NCBI GenBank assembly: GCA_002311385.1
Contig: DCAE01000103.1
Coordinates: 15,317-22,670, forward strand
Source of the DNA: Dehalococcoidia bacterium UBA1141
GTDB taxonomy: Bacteria; Chloroflexota; Dehalococcoidia; Lucifugimonadales; UBA3495
Reading direction: 5' to 3'
DNA length: 7,354 nt
The notes beneath the pieces are model-generated. The model was not told where the DNA came from, made no database searches, and saw nothing but the letters and a program-made list of their open reading frames with translations. The position numbers and the translations under genes were made by a program. Within the stretch, counting starts at the first letter, position 1. Each line of letters opens with the position of its first letter. Below are positions 1 to 5,737 of this stretch, piece by piece.

Positions 1-278
1 TGATAGAGGATTGATTGAAAGCCAAAGTCAGATATCAGTTAAATGCGGAAAGTGCCGAAAGGAATGGCGGAGCCAACGATGAGCCAAACCGCCCACGTCA
101 ATTTCTCACTCCTCATGACTTTTTCGCATTCTCACATGTCATTCTGGGGAGTGCAGCGACGAAGAATCTCTCGGGCGAATCTTCAGCCAGAGGTCAACTT
201 GGGATGTATACAAGTCTGCGTAGGAGGGCATGCCCTTGAATCGCAACTAACTCAACCGGAAAAGATTTAATACCGGCT
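1..278. other. Spacer with no recognisable gene
   Basis: No supported gene was found in these 278 bases. Two overlapping plus-strand open frames of about 75 codons (15-239 and 43-270) have no recognisable domain, no clear ribosome-binding site and unremarkable composition, so they are not called. The stretch lies downstream of the minus-strand flavin oxidoreductase. It contains a perfect 12-base palindrome at 225-236 (AGGGCATGCCCT), without a following T-run on either strand, so it is not a convincing terminator. Confidence 0.6.
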
Positions 279-1424
279 TTAGTCATGTCCCGCAAAGGCG
301 GGCATCACACGCTCCGCAAAGAGCGTTAGTTGCTCTTTGAATTCCAGCCAAGGCATCCCCTCGGCCCAGTGAAGGACCACGTCTTCCATGCCTGGGTATT
401 TTTCTTCGTACTCTCGAAGCATCTTAATGAATGATTCAGCCGGGCCGCAGGACCAAACTTTTTGCTCCACGCCGTCTTCCAGGCTCGGCACTCGGGCGGG
501 AGCGCCTGGAGTGCCCCAGGGTCGCCCTTCCGAGTCGGTATAACGCACAAACCCGAATGGAGCAAACCACTTGTACCGCTCGTCGTGATAGGGTCTGGCC
601 TTTTCTATGGCTGTTTCCTGGGAATCGGCGATGTAAAACCCCATACCCAAAGCCAAATCCTGCCCCAGAGTCAATTGGCGTCCAGCCGTGGCCGCTGACT
701 CTTGGTAGCTGTGGAACATCTGGTCCGTCAGCTTCTCTCCGGTCAGGTGAATCATCCCCTTGATTCCTCTTTGTGCGATGTAATCCAGAGTTTTGCCGCT
801 GGCTATGGGCTGCCAGATTTCCACCGGCAGGTTTACCGGCCTGGGCACCAGTGTTATCTCCTTGAGCTGGTAGCCCCGGTAGGGAACGTCCGGGGGAATG
901 GTGTAGTGTTTCCCTTTGTGGCTGAACGACTCTTCGTTGAATGCTTTGAAGATAATCTCCATCTGCTCTTCAAAGAATTCTTTATTGGCATCGTTATCTA
1001 TAACCGGAGCGCCAAAGGTTTCGACCTCCCTGGCGTTGTAGCCCCGGCCCACACCGAAAATAAGCCGCCCGCCGGTCAGGATGTCGGCCATGGCGAAGTC
1101 CTCGGCCAAGCGTAAGGGGTGCCACATGGGAACGACGTTGAATCCGGAGCCGAATTTAAGGTTTTTGGTAATACCAGCCAGATGCACACCCAGCAAGATT
1201 AGGTTGGGGAGACACTCGTAGCCCTCATGTTGGAAATGATGCTCGGCGGTCCACATGCAATAGAAGCCCAAGCCGTCCATATGCTTGGCCAAAGCCACAG
1301 AGTTGTCGTAGGCCTGGATTATTCTCTCGTTGGAATACCTTCTTTCATCGGCCGGAGTGCCGTCGAGACCTACGTTATCCAGGTCTATCTGACCGACGTA
1401 GAGGACCGAGAATCTCTTGATCAT
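279..1424 (-). CDS. Luciferase-like (LLM class) flavin-dependent oxidoreductase
   Basis: This 381-residue protein belongs to the bacterial luciferase-like monooxygenase family, which are TIM-barrel enzymes using reduced FMN (some relatives use F420) to oxygenate or oxidise small organic substrates in the cytosol. The sequence shows the family marks: GLGFYCMWTAEHHF around residues 51-64, where EHHF corresponds to the luciferase active-site His region; the segment at 73-110 ending in WHPLRLAEDFA; and LTGGRLIFGVGRGYN at 116-130. The length is normal for single-domain members. ATG 1424 is chosen because GGGAG lies about 10 bases upstream and the family N-terminus starts there. The CoA-transferase-like gene lies 157 bases upstream on the same strand, so co-transcription is possible but unproven; a candidate promoter lies in that gap. 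The substrate cannot be read from sequence. Family assignment is secure, and the cofactor (FMN or F420) is open. Confidence 0.93.
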   Translation of the reverse strand: MIKRFSVLYVGQIDLDNVGLDGTPADERRYSNERIIQAYDNSVALAKHMDGLGFYCMWTAEHHFQHEGYECLPNLILLGVHLAGITKNLKFGSGFNVVPMWHPLRLAEDFAMADILTGGRLIFGVGRGYNAREVETFGAPVIDNDANKEFFEEQMEIIFKAFNEESFSHKGKHYTIPPDVPYRGYQLKEITLVPRPVNLPVEIWQPIASGKTLDYIAQRGIKGMIHLTGEKLTDQMFHSYQESAATAGRQLTLGQDLALGMGFYIADSQETAIEKARPYHDERYKWFAPFGFVRYTDSEGRPWGTPGAPARVPSLEDGVEQKVWSCGPAESFIKMLREYEEKYPGMEDVVLHWAEGMPWLEFKEQLTLFAERVMPAFAGHD

Positions 1425-1472
1425 CGTGAGCCAACTCCCAAATCATATGTAATATTTGTGTGATTCTTGCCC

Positions 1473-1499
1473 GTGATACCGGTGATAACAGTGCTACCG
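1473..1499. repeat. Three imperfect 9-base tandem units
   Basis: Three adjacent 9-base units, GTGATACCG, GTGATAACA and GTGCTACCG, share 6 to 8 of 9 positions pairwise. They lie in the gap between the flavin oxidoreductase and the CoA-transferase-like gene, between the candidate promoter and the oxidoreductase start. CCGGT at 1479-1483 and ACCGG at 1496-1500 could also pair as a weak 5-bp stem. No function is assigned. Confidence 0.5.
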
Positions 1500-1522
1500 G
1501 GGAAGAGCAAAGCGGCGTAATC

Positions 1523-1552
1523 ATAACATGGGCTTTGCCATAGTCAGGTCAA
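1523..1552 (-). promoter_or_regulatory. Candidate sigma70-like promoter for the flavin oxidoreductase
   Basis: On the minus strand, TTGACC (1547-1552) and TGTTAT (1523-1528) are separated by 18 bases. The -35 matches consensus at 5 of 6 positions and the -10 at only 4 of 6. It lies about 100 bases before the ATG at 1424, inside the gap after the CoA-transferase-like gene. This would allow independent transcription, but the -10 is weak. Confidence 0.3.
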
Positions 1553-1581
1553 AATAACCCTGTTCCCAGTCACAAATCCGG

Positions 1582-2790
1582 CTACTGAGTCACTTCGCGC
1601 TGCTTGAAATCATTAATCTGCTCAAGGCTGTAACCTAAGGTGAGCAACACATCCTGAGTGTGTTGGCCGGTGACGGAACCGACGTGCCTCACTTTTCCCG
1701 GTGTGTCCGACATGTGAATGGGGATGCCAATCTGGTTAACCTTCCCACCGGGTACTTCCGGCGCTTCTACTTCCACTACCATGCCCCGCTGGACAGCATG
1801 GGGGTCGCTCAGAGCCTCTTCCATGCTGTAAACCTTTCCCACGGAGATGTTCTGGTCCTTTAGGAACTCAAACCAATCGTCCCTGGTGCGGGTGGCAAAT
1901 GTCTCTTCCAGGAATTTGGCGATGTCGTCCCGCTCTTGTCCTTCCGCCCCTTGCTTGTCTGCCAGGTCCTCACGGCCCAATGCCTTGCACAGGTTGACCC
2001 AGAACCAGGGCTCTATGGCGGCGATAGACAGATATTTGTTGTCCTTGGTGCGGTAAACGTTGTAATAGGTGGCGCCACCGTTGAGGCGGCTCATGCCTCT
2101 TTTAGGAGACCGGCCTTCTCCGTAAAACCCGGATACCACCGCCGCCAGCATGTACATCACGCCCTCGGTCATGGCGATGTCCAGGTATTGCCCTTTCCCT
2201 GTGTTGTGACGAGCCATCAGAGCTGCTAAGACTGCAACCGCACCGCACAAGCCGCCACCGGCATAGTCGGCCAACAGGTTCAGAGGAATCGCTGGCTTGT
2301 CCTCTTCGGAATAGCCAATCATGCTCAACACGCCAGAGAAAGAGATGTAGTTTAGGTCATGGCCAGCCATATTGGCGTAGGGTCCGGTCTGCCCGTATCC
2401 CGAAACCGAACAATAAACCGCCTTTGTGTTAATCTCTTTTACCTTTTCGTAGCCAACGCCCAACCGGTCCATCACCCCCGGTCGAAATCCCTCAACAATC
2501 ACATCGGCCTCTTTGGCCAAGCTATAGAATATTTCCCGGGCTTCCGGCTCCTTTAAGTTGAGGGCTAGGCTGCGTTTGTTGCGGCGCAAGGCGTCGTAGG
2601 TAGCGAATTTTCGCTCGTCTTCCGGAGTTGCGATGCCACTCACGACCTTTTCGTAGGCGGCGCGTTCCCCGGTCATGGGGCGCTCAAGCATCAAAACATC
2701 GGCGCCCAAGTCTCCTAGAATCATGGTGCAAAACATCCCAGGGGCGTTGCGGCAAAAATCCAGGACCTTGATACCCTCTAAAGCTTGCAT
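1582..2790 (-). CDS. CaiB/BaiF family III CoA-transferase, alpha-methylacyl-CoA racemase-like
   Basis: This 402-residue protein has the CaiB/BaiF fold, whose members either move CoA between carboxylic acids or epimerise 2-methylacyl-CoA thioesters. The N-terminus LEGIKVLDF and the GDLGADV segment are typical. The racemase catalytic positions all seem present: His144 in AGHDLNY, Asp175 in LLADYAGGG and Glu260 in AIEPWFW, matching the His/Asp/Glu set of alpha-methylacyl-CoA racemase as remembered. Asp175 also corresponds to the Asp that family III transferases acylate, so sequence alone does not separate the two activities, although the His and Glu favour racemase-like chemistry. The reading frame extends to a TTG at 2838, but ATG 2790 is preferred: AAGGAG lies 7 bases before it and the protein then begins exactly at the family N-terminus. 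It is divergent from the SDR. The likely context is acyl-CoA metabolism; the substrate is unknown. Confidence 0.9.
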   Translation of the reverse strand: MQALEGIKVLDFCRNAPGMFCTMILGDLGADVLMLERPMTGERAAYEKVVSGIATPEDERKFATYDALRRNKRSLALNLKEPEAREIFYSLAKEADVIVEGFRPGVMDRLGVGYEKVKEINTKAVYCSVSGYGQTGPYANMAGHDLNYISFSGVLSMIGYSEEDKPAIPLNLLADYAGGGLCGAVAVLAALMARHNTGKGQYLDIAMTEGVMYMLAAVVSGFYGEGRSPKRGMSRLNGGATYYNVYRTKDNKYLSIAAIEPWFWVNLCKALGREDLADKQGAEGQERDDIAKFLEETFATRTRDDWFEFLKDQNISVGKVYSMEEALSDPHAVQRGMVVEVEAPEVPGGKVNQIGIPIHMSDTPGKVRHVGSVTGQHTQDVLLTLGYSLEQINDFKQREVTQ

Positions 2791-2797
2791 TGGGAGG

Positions 2798-2803
2798 CTC
2801 CTT
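2798..2803 (-). promoter_or_regulatory. Ribosome-binding site deciding the CoA-transferase start
   Basis: The minus strand reads AAGGAG here, 7 bases before ATG 2790. This supports ATG 2790 over the upstream TTG 2838 or ATG 2835, which lie directly next to the 12-base tandem repeat and show no equally good site. Confidence 0.75.
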
Positions 2804-2838
2804 GCCTTTCTTTCGTACGTTTTTCGTTCGACCATCAA

Positions 2839-2874
2839 TTGATTAAGCTTGTGATTGAGCTTGTGATTGAGCGT
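2839..2874. repeat. Three imperfect 12-base tandem units
   Basis: Units TTGATTAAGCTT, GTGATTGAGCTT and GTGATTGAGCGT abut. Units 1 and 2 match at 10 of 12 positions, units 2 and 3 at 11 of 12. The array lies in the divergent spacer, inside the presumed 5' leader of the CoA-transferase-like gene if the -10 at 2898-2903 is used. No protein-binding role can be shown from sequence. Confidence 0.65.
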
Positions 2875-2897
2875 GGATACGAGGCAATTTGGAACAC

Positions 2898-2903
2898 ATT
2901 ATA
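2898..2903 (-). promoter_or_regulatory. Consensus -10 box toward the CoA-transferase-like gene
   Basis: The minus strand reads TATAAT, about 108 bases before ATG 2790. No good -35 hexamer lies at the right distance. A short inverted repeat, GCGG-N6-CCGC (2904-2917), sits just upstream of the -10, where an activator or repressor could bind. This is suggestive only. Confidence 0.3.
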
Positions 2904-2979
2904 GCGGAGATTACCGCAGTATTTAGCATGCCGGGGCAATCTGATTATCAGCCACGGTGCAACGCCATCTATGACGGGC

Positions 2980-2985
2980 TATAAT
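2980..2985 (+). promoter_or_regulatory. Consensus -10 box toward the SDR gene
   Basis: The plus strand reads TATAAT about 90 bases before ATG 3076. The hexamer 17 bases upstream (GTGCAA) matches the -35 consensus poorly, so an activator or another sigma factor might be needed. With the opposite box at 2898-2903 it would form a divergent promoter pair in the 285-base spacer. Confidence 0.3.
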
Positions 2986-3075
2986 CTCTTTGCTTCGGGG
3001 ATAGCACGAGTATCTATCCTCATAATTAGGTAAATCTCGACAATTTATGTAAATCAACTTGAAGAGGAGTGCAGC

Positions 3076-3852
3076 ATGGATCTGGGATTGACCGGCAAAG
3101 TAGCAATGATTACCGGCGGCAGCCACGGGCTTGGTAAACAAGCGGCGGAGAGCCTAGCAAGGGAAGGCTGCAAGGTAGCAATCTGCGCCCGCGGTCAGGA
3201 ACAACTAGATGCGACGGCGGCGGAATTGCGGGGCAAGGGTTATGAGGTGCATGCCACCCAAGCCGATGTGACTGTTGAAGCAGACTCGGTCCGCTTTCAC
3301 AACGAGACGATTGCCAACTTGGGGCAGCCGGACATCCTGGTGAATAACGTGGGCGGCCGCCGGGGTTCCACCCTGCTAAAAGAGACCACCATGGAGCAGT
3401 TTCGGGACGGGATGGAGTTCAACCTTTTCAGCGCAGTGCGGCTGATGATGCTGGTGCTCCCTCACATGGAAGAGCAGAATTGGGGAAGAATCATCAACAT
3501 TGCGTCAATCTATGGCAGAGAGCACGGGGGCTCCATAGATTACATGACGGCAAAGGCCGGGATGATTGCTTTCTCCAAGCATTTGGCAGTGCAGCTAGCG
3601 CCCAGCAATATACGAGTGAACAGCATAGCTCCAGGGTCCATAGACTTCCCGGGCAGCAGCTGGGACCGGTTCCAGCAGAACAATACCCCGGAGGTTGTGG
3701 CGGAATTTATTACCCGCAACCTGCCAGCGGGAAAGTTTGGTTGGCCCAAACCCGTGGGAGAGATGGTCGCTTTCTTGGCCTCGGACAATGCCGACATGAT
3801 TACTGGAACCTGTATCAACATAGACGCAGGCCAGTCCAAGTCGTTGTTCTAG
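3076..3852 (+). CDS. Short-chain dehydrogenase/reductase (classical SDR)
   Basis: This 258-residue protein is a classical SDR, a cytosolic NAD(P)-dependent oxidoreductase that usually acts on alcohols or ketones and works as a tetramer. The Rossmann glycine motif TGGSHGLG is at residues 13-20, Asp64 follows the third strand (ADVT), and NNVG at 90-93 replaces the common NNAG. The catalytic set is complete: Asn116, Ser144, Tyr156 and Lys160 (YMTAK). Arg39 after the second strand suggests NADP(H) preference, though this is only a rule of thumb. C-terminal DAGQS closes the fold normally. ATG 3076 has GAGGAG 6 bases upstream. It is the only plus-strand gene, divergent from the racemase-like gene and convergent with the cupin-hydrolase unit. 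FabG-like or sugar and sterol dehydrogenase roles cannot be separated here. Confidence 0.94.
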   Translation: MDLGLTGKVAMITGGSHGLGKQAAESLAREGCKVAICARGQEQLDATAAELRGKGYEVHATQADVTVEADSVRFHNETIANLGQPDILVNNVGGRRGSTLLKETTMEQFRDGMEFNLFSAVRLMMLVLPHMEEQNWGRIINIASIYGREHGGSIDYMTAKAGMIAFSKHLAVQLAPSNIRVNSIAPGSIDFPGSSWDRFQQNNTPEVVAEFITRNLPAGKFGWPKPVGEMVAFLASDNADMITGTCINIDAGQSKSLF

Positions 3853-3853
3853 G

Positions 3854-3895
3854 CTAATGCTACCGGCTGATAACTTCCGGCTGATTACTGCCGGC
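3854..3895. repeat. Three 14-base tandem units filling a convergent gap
   Basis: The 49-base gap between the SDR stop and the hydrolase stop is almost wholly made of three 14-base units that end in CCGGC, at 3854-3867, 3868-3881 and 3882-3895. Units 2 and 3 agree at 12 of 14 positions; unit 1 is more diverged (8 of 14 with unit 2). CCGGC (3877-3881) and GCCGG (3890-3894) can form a 5-bp stem with an 8-base loop. No T-run follows on either strand, so it is at best a weak terminator for the two converging transcripts. Confidence 0.6.
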
Positions 3896-3901
3896 CAAAA
3901 A

Positions 3902-4708
3902 TTAACGGTGGCTCAGCAGACCAATGAACTCCCGCCAAGCGGTGACGCATTTTTCAGGAGCTGAGTGCTGCACATATCCGGTGGTGCCGGGGATGGCCAA
4001 TAGCCGGGCGTCAGGCATAAGGTCGACGATTCCTTGAGTTCGGTCAGGGTTATTGGCTACGCTGTCTTCGGCCACCAGAATCAAAGCGGGTGTCTTGATT
4101 TGAGGCAAGACAGTGGTAAGGTCTTGTTTGGACAGATAGCTCAGAGTCTCCAGAATCACCCGCTGGGACGTTTGTGACATCTGGTCTGTGTACCACTGGT
4201 GGTGTCCCGGATTGGCGCTGGGGTCAACCCGGTGGTCAGCCGTCTTGCGCACCCAACTGGCGACGCCCTCCTCTTGCACCAATTTGTGGGAGTCGAGGAA
4301 GGTGGACACCCCGGTGAACTTGTAGGGTGATGAACACACTGTCAACGAATGCAACCGTTCCGGGTGTTCGTAGGCAAACTGAAGTGAGATTGTGCCTCCC
4401 ACCGTTTCGCCTATGAGATGCACCTTGTCCAACTCCAGGTGGTCCAACAACCGCAGTACATCAGTGGAGAAATTGCTAAGGGACCAATTGTAGCCTTCCG
4501 GTGGAATGGAGGAACGACCGAACCCCCGGGCGTCCAGACGAATCACCCGGTATTGGCGGGCCAGAAGAGGCACCCAGGCGTACCACAAACGCGAGTTCTT
4601 GGCATTGCCGTGGTGCATCACAATGGTCTCGGCGTGGCGCCAAGGGTCGGCGAAAAGGTCGTCCTCGTAGTACATCTCCAGCGTGTCGTCCAGTTTGGCG
4701 AAAGGCAT
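3902..4708 (-). CDS. Alpha/beta-hydrolase-fold protein with degenerate catalytic triad
   Basis: This 268-residue protein has the alpha/beta-hydrolase fold: an oxyanion-hole segment HHGN at 32-35, DARGFGRS at 59-66, a nucleophile elbow at 100-105, a cap at roughly 130-200 and a C-terminal core. The elbow reads GETVGG, putting Thr102 where Ser, Asp or Cys is normal; the codon is ACG. The acid strand reads LVAEDS, with Asp215 one place before the usual position. The segment IPGTTGYVQH aligns without gaps to the common IPGAGHxxH pattern, giving Gly244 where the catalytic His should be; His248 lies four residues later. A standard hydrolase mechanism is therefore doubtful. It is 55 bases after cupin A on the same strand, and GGGAG lies 5 bases before ATG 4708, so it is likely the third gene of that operon. 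A ligand-binding role or unusual lyase or oxygenase chemistry is possible. The fold is secure, the function open. Confidence 0.88.
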   Translation of the reverse strand: MPFAKLDDTLEMYYEDDLFADPWRHAETIVMHHGNAKNSRLWYAWVPLLARQYRVIRLDARGFGRSSIPPEGYNWSLSNFSTDVLRLLDHLELDKVHLIGETVGGTISLQFAYEHPERLHSLTVCSSPYKFTGVSTFLDSHKLVQEEGVASWVRKTADHRVDPSANPGHHQWYTDQMSQTSQRVILETLSYLSKQDLTTVLPQIKTPALILVAEDSVANNPDRTQGIVDLMPDARLLAIPGTTGYVQHSAPEKCVTAWREFIGLLSHR

Positions 4709-4763
4709 TTTCCGCTCCCTATATGATGTTCCGGCGGTGGATGACCCGACCTAATCTATGTAT

Positions 4764-5114
4764 CTACTCTTCCCAGGGAATCACCACTGTGATTCTGACC
4801 CATTCACCGACACAGGTGGTTGTATGGCCGCCACCGATCACGTCCTCCACCAGAAGCACGTCTCCAGGGCCGAACAGGCGCTTCTCACCCTCTTTGGTGG
4901 CAAACTCCACCTGCCCAGACAATGAGACCATATACATGCGGCTGGGAGAGCAGTGCCAATCGAAAAAAGATTCATCCGGTGAGCGGCGAAACTCCACACC
5001 AGTCGCCGCAGCAACCTTCGGAACGATACTATCCACCATCTCGGTGTAGGAAAGCTCCAGGCTTCCAAAATGGGACTGACCATCTTCGCCTGTGTATAGC
5101 CTGGCAACCTGCAT
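4764..5114 (-). CDS. Small single-domain cupin (paralogue A)
   Basis: This 116-residue protein is one small beta-barrel cupin domain. Around motif 1 it reads DWHCSPSRMYMVSLSG (52-67), and around motif 2 GPGDVLLVEDVIGGGHTT (82-99). Against the classic pattern HxH-x3-E, only His54 remains: Ser56 and Met60 occupy the other ligand positions. His97 is kept in motif 2. A normal four-ligand metal site is therefore unlikely unless other residues supply it. AGGT lies 5 bases before ATG 5114. It shares 53 of 116 residues (46 percent, hand-counted without gaps) with the cupin just upstream, so the pair arose by tandem duplication. It lies 92 bases after cupin B and 55 bases before the hydrolase-fold gene. 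The binding target is unknown. Confidence 0.88.
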   Translation of the reverse strand: MQVARLYTGEDGQSHFGSLELSYTEMVDSIVPKVAAATGVEFRRSPDESFFDWHCSPSRMYMVSLSGQVEFATKEGEKRLFGPGDVLLVEDVIGGGHTTTCVGEWVRITVVIPWEE

Positions 5115-5206
5115 AATTTACCTGCGTCGCGCGGGACTGAATTAATTGGAGTCAGGCACTGCCAGCCCGAGTATAGGTAATTTCCACTAGTCTTAGCTAA
5201 TCAATA

Positions 5207-5557
5207 CTAATCTACCAGGGGGATGGCGACGGAAACCCTGGTCGTGGTTCCGACTGCCTCGGTGGTATGGCCCTTGCCGGTGAGGTCGTCCGCTAAGACC
5301 ACATCTCCGGCATTGAATATCCGCTTGGTTCCGTCCCCGATGCCTATTTCCGTCTGTCCTTGCAGTGTAATTACGTATTGGCGCCGAGGAGCGGGGTGCC
5401 AGTCGATAAATGTGCCGGGTGCCGTCTTGCGAAATTGGACGCCGGAAGCTCCGCTCATGGCGGTAACCTGAGCGTCGGCGATGGCTTCGTAGGGTAGCTC
5501 CAGGTCTTCAAAATGAGTCTCGCCGTCATCGCCGGTATAAATTCTGACCACTTGCAT
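5207..5557 (-). CDS. Small single-domain cupin (paralogue B)
   Basis: This 116-residue cupin has the same length as its downstream paralogue and starts with the same MQV-R-YTG-DG--HF pattern. The barrel motifs are DWHPAPRRQYVITLQG (52-67) and NAGDVVLADDLTGKGHTT (82-99). His54 and His97 are present, while Ala56 and Gln60 replace the second His and the Glu of the canonical motif. The APRRQYV form is common in a broad family of uncharacterised small cupins, so the substitutions are probably a family trait rather than decay. ATG 5557 is preceded by AGGAG 7 bases away, the best ribosome-binding site in the unit. This is the first gene after the strong promoter at 5640-5668. No substrate or partner can be named. 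Confidence 0.88.
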   Translation of the reverse strand: MQVVRIYTGDDGETHFEDLELPYEAIADAQVTAMSGASGVQFRKTAPGTFIDWHPAPRRQYVITLQGQTEIGIGDGTKRIFNAGDVVLADDLTGKGHTTEAVGTTTRVSVAIPLVD

Positions 5558-5619
5558 CTTTCCTCTCCTAACCGTTGGTATTTGTTAATTTCTCAGGCCT
5601 CTCACCCCAGCCTGCTCCC

Positions 5620-5641
5620 ATTGGCGGCAAGCCCGGCCAAT
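5620..5641 (-). promoter_or_regulatory. Operator-like inverted repeat over the predicted start of transcription
   Basis: ATTGGC (5620-5625) and GCCAAT (5636-5641) are perfect inverted 6-base arms separated by 10 bases. The repeat begins at the -10 box and covers the predicted transcription start near 5633, the usual place for a repressor site. It could also form a hairpin in the early leader RNA. No regulator gene in the window is an obvious partner. Confidence 0.45.
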
Positions 5642-5668
5642 CATAACAACCGCCCCAAGCAGCGTCAA
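5640..5668 (-). promoter_or_regulatory. Strong sigma70-like promoter for the cupin-cupin-hydrolase unit
   Basis: On the minus strand TTGACG (5663-5668) and TATGAT (5640-5645) each match consensus at 5 of 6 positions, with an ideal 17-base spacer and TGT immediately before the -10 (extended -10). It lies about 80 bases before cupin B. This is the best promoter in the window. Confidence 0.65.
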
Positions 5669-5685
5669 CGGAAGTGGCGCCTAAT

Positions 5686-5733
5686 GAGTTGGTCCAAGAG
5701 TTAATCAAAGAGTTGGCCTAAGAGGTAATGAGG
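5686..5733. repeat. Four imperfect 12-base tandem units
   Basis: Units GAGTTGGTCCAA, GAGTTAATCAAA, GAGTTGGCCTAA and GAGGTAATGAGG follow each other without gaps; units 1 and 3 agree at 10 of 12 positions and the last is the most diverged. A related stretch at 5671-5685 may be an older unit. The array lies between the stop of the glycosylase gene and the cupin promoter, just upstream of the -35. A bulged GGCC/GGACC pairing within it is too weak, and lacks a T-run, to be called a terminator. Confidence 0.6.
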
Positions 5734-5737
5734 GCTG

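Noticed and set aside
225..236. Perfect 12-base palindrome in the leftmost spacer
   Set aside because: One or two such palindromes are expected by chance in a window of this size; no T-run or promoter lies beside it.
15..270. Two overlapping open frames of about 75 codons
   Set aside because: No ribosome-binding site, domain or recognisable motif; probably chance frames in a spacer.
702..1115. 137-codon open frame opposite the flavin oxidoreductase
   Set aside because: Wholly inside a secure gene on the other strand, with no family resemblance.
2923..3141. 72-codon minus-strand frame in the divergent spacer
   Set aside because: It overlaps the start of the SDR and has no recognisable motif or good ribosome-binding site.
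3877..3894. Bidirectional Rho-independent terminator between the converging genes
   Set aside because: The stem is only 5 bp and there is no T-run on the correct side for either strand.
4501..5049. 182-codon open frame opposite the hydrolase and cupin A genes
   Set aside because: It crosses two well-supported genes on the other strand and its product looks like an antisense translation rich in Arg, Ser and Pro.
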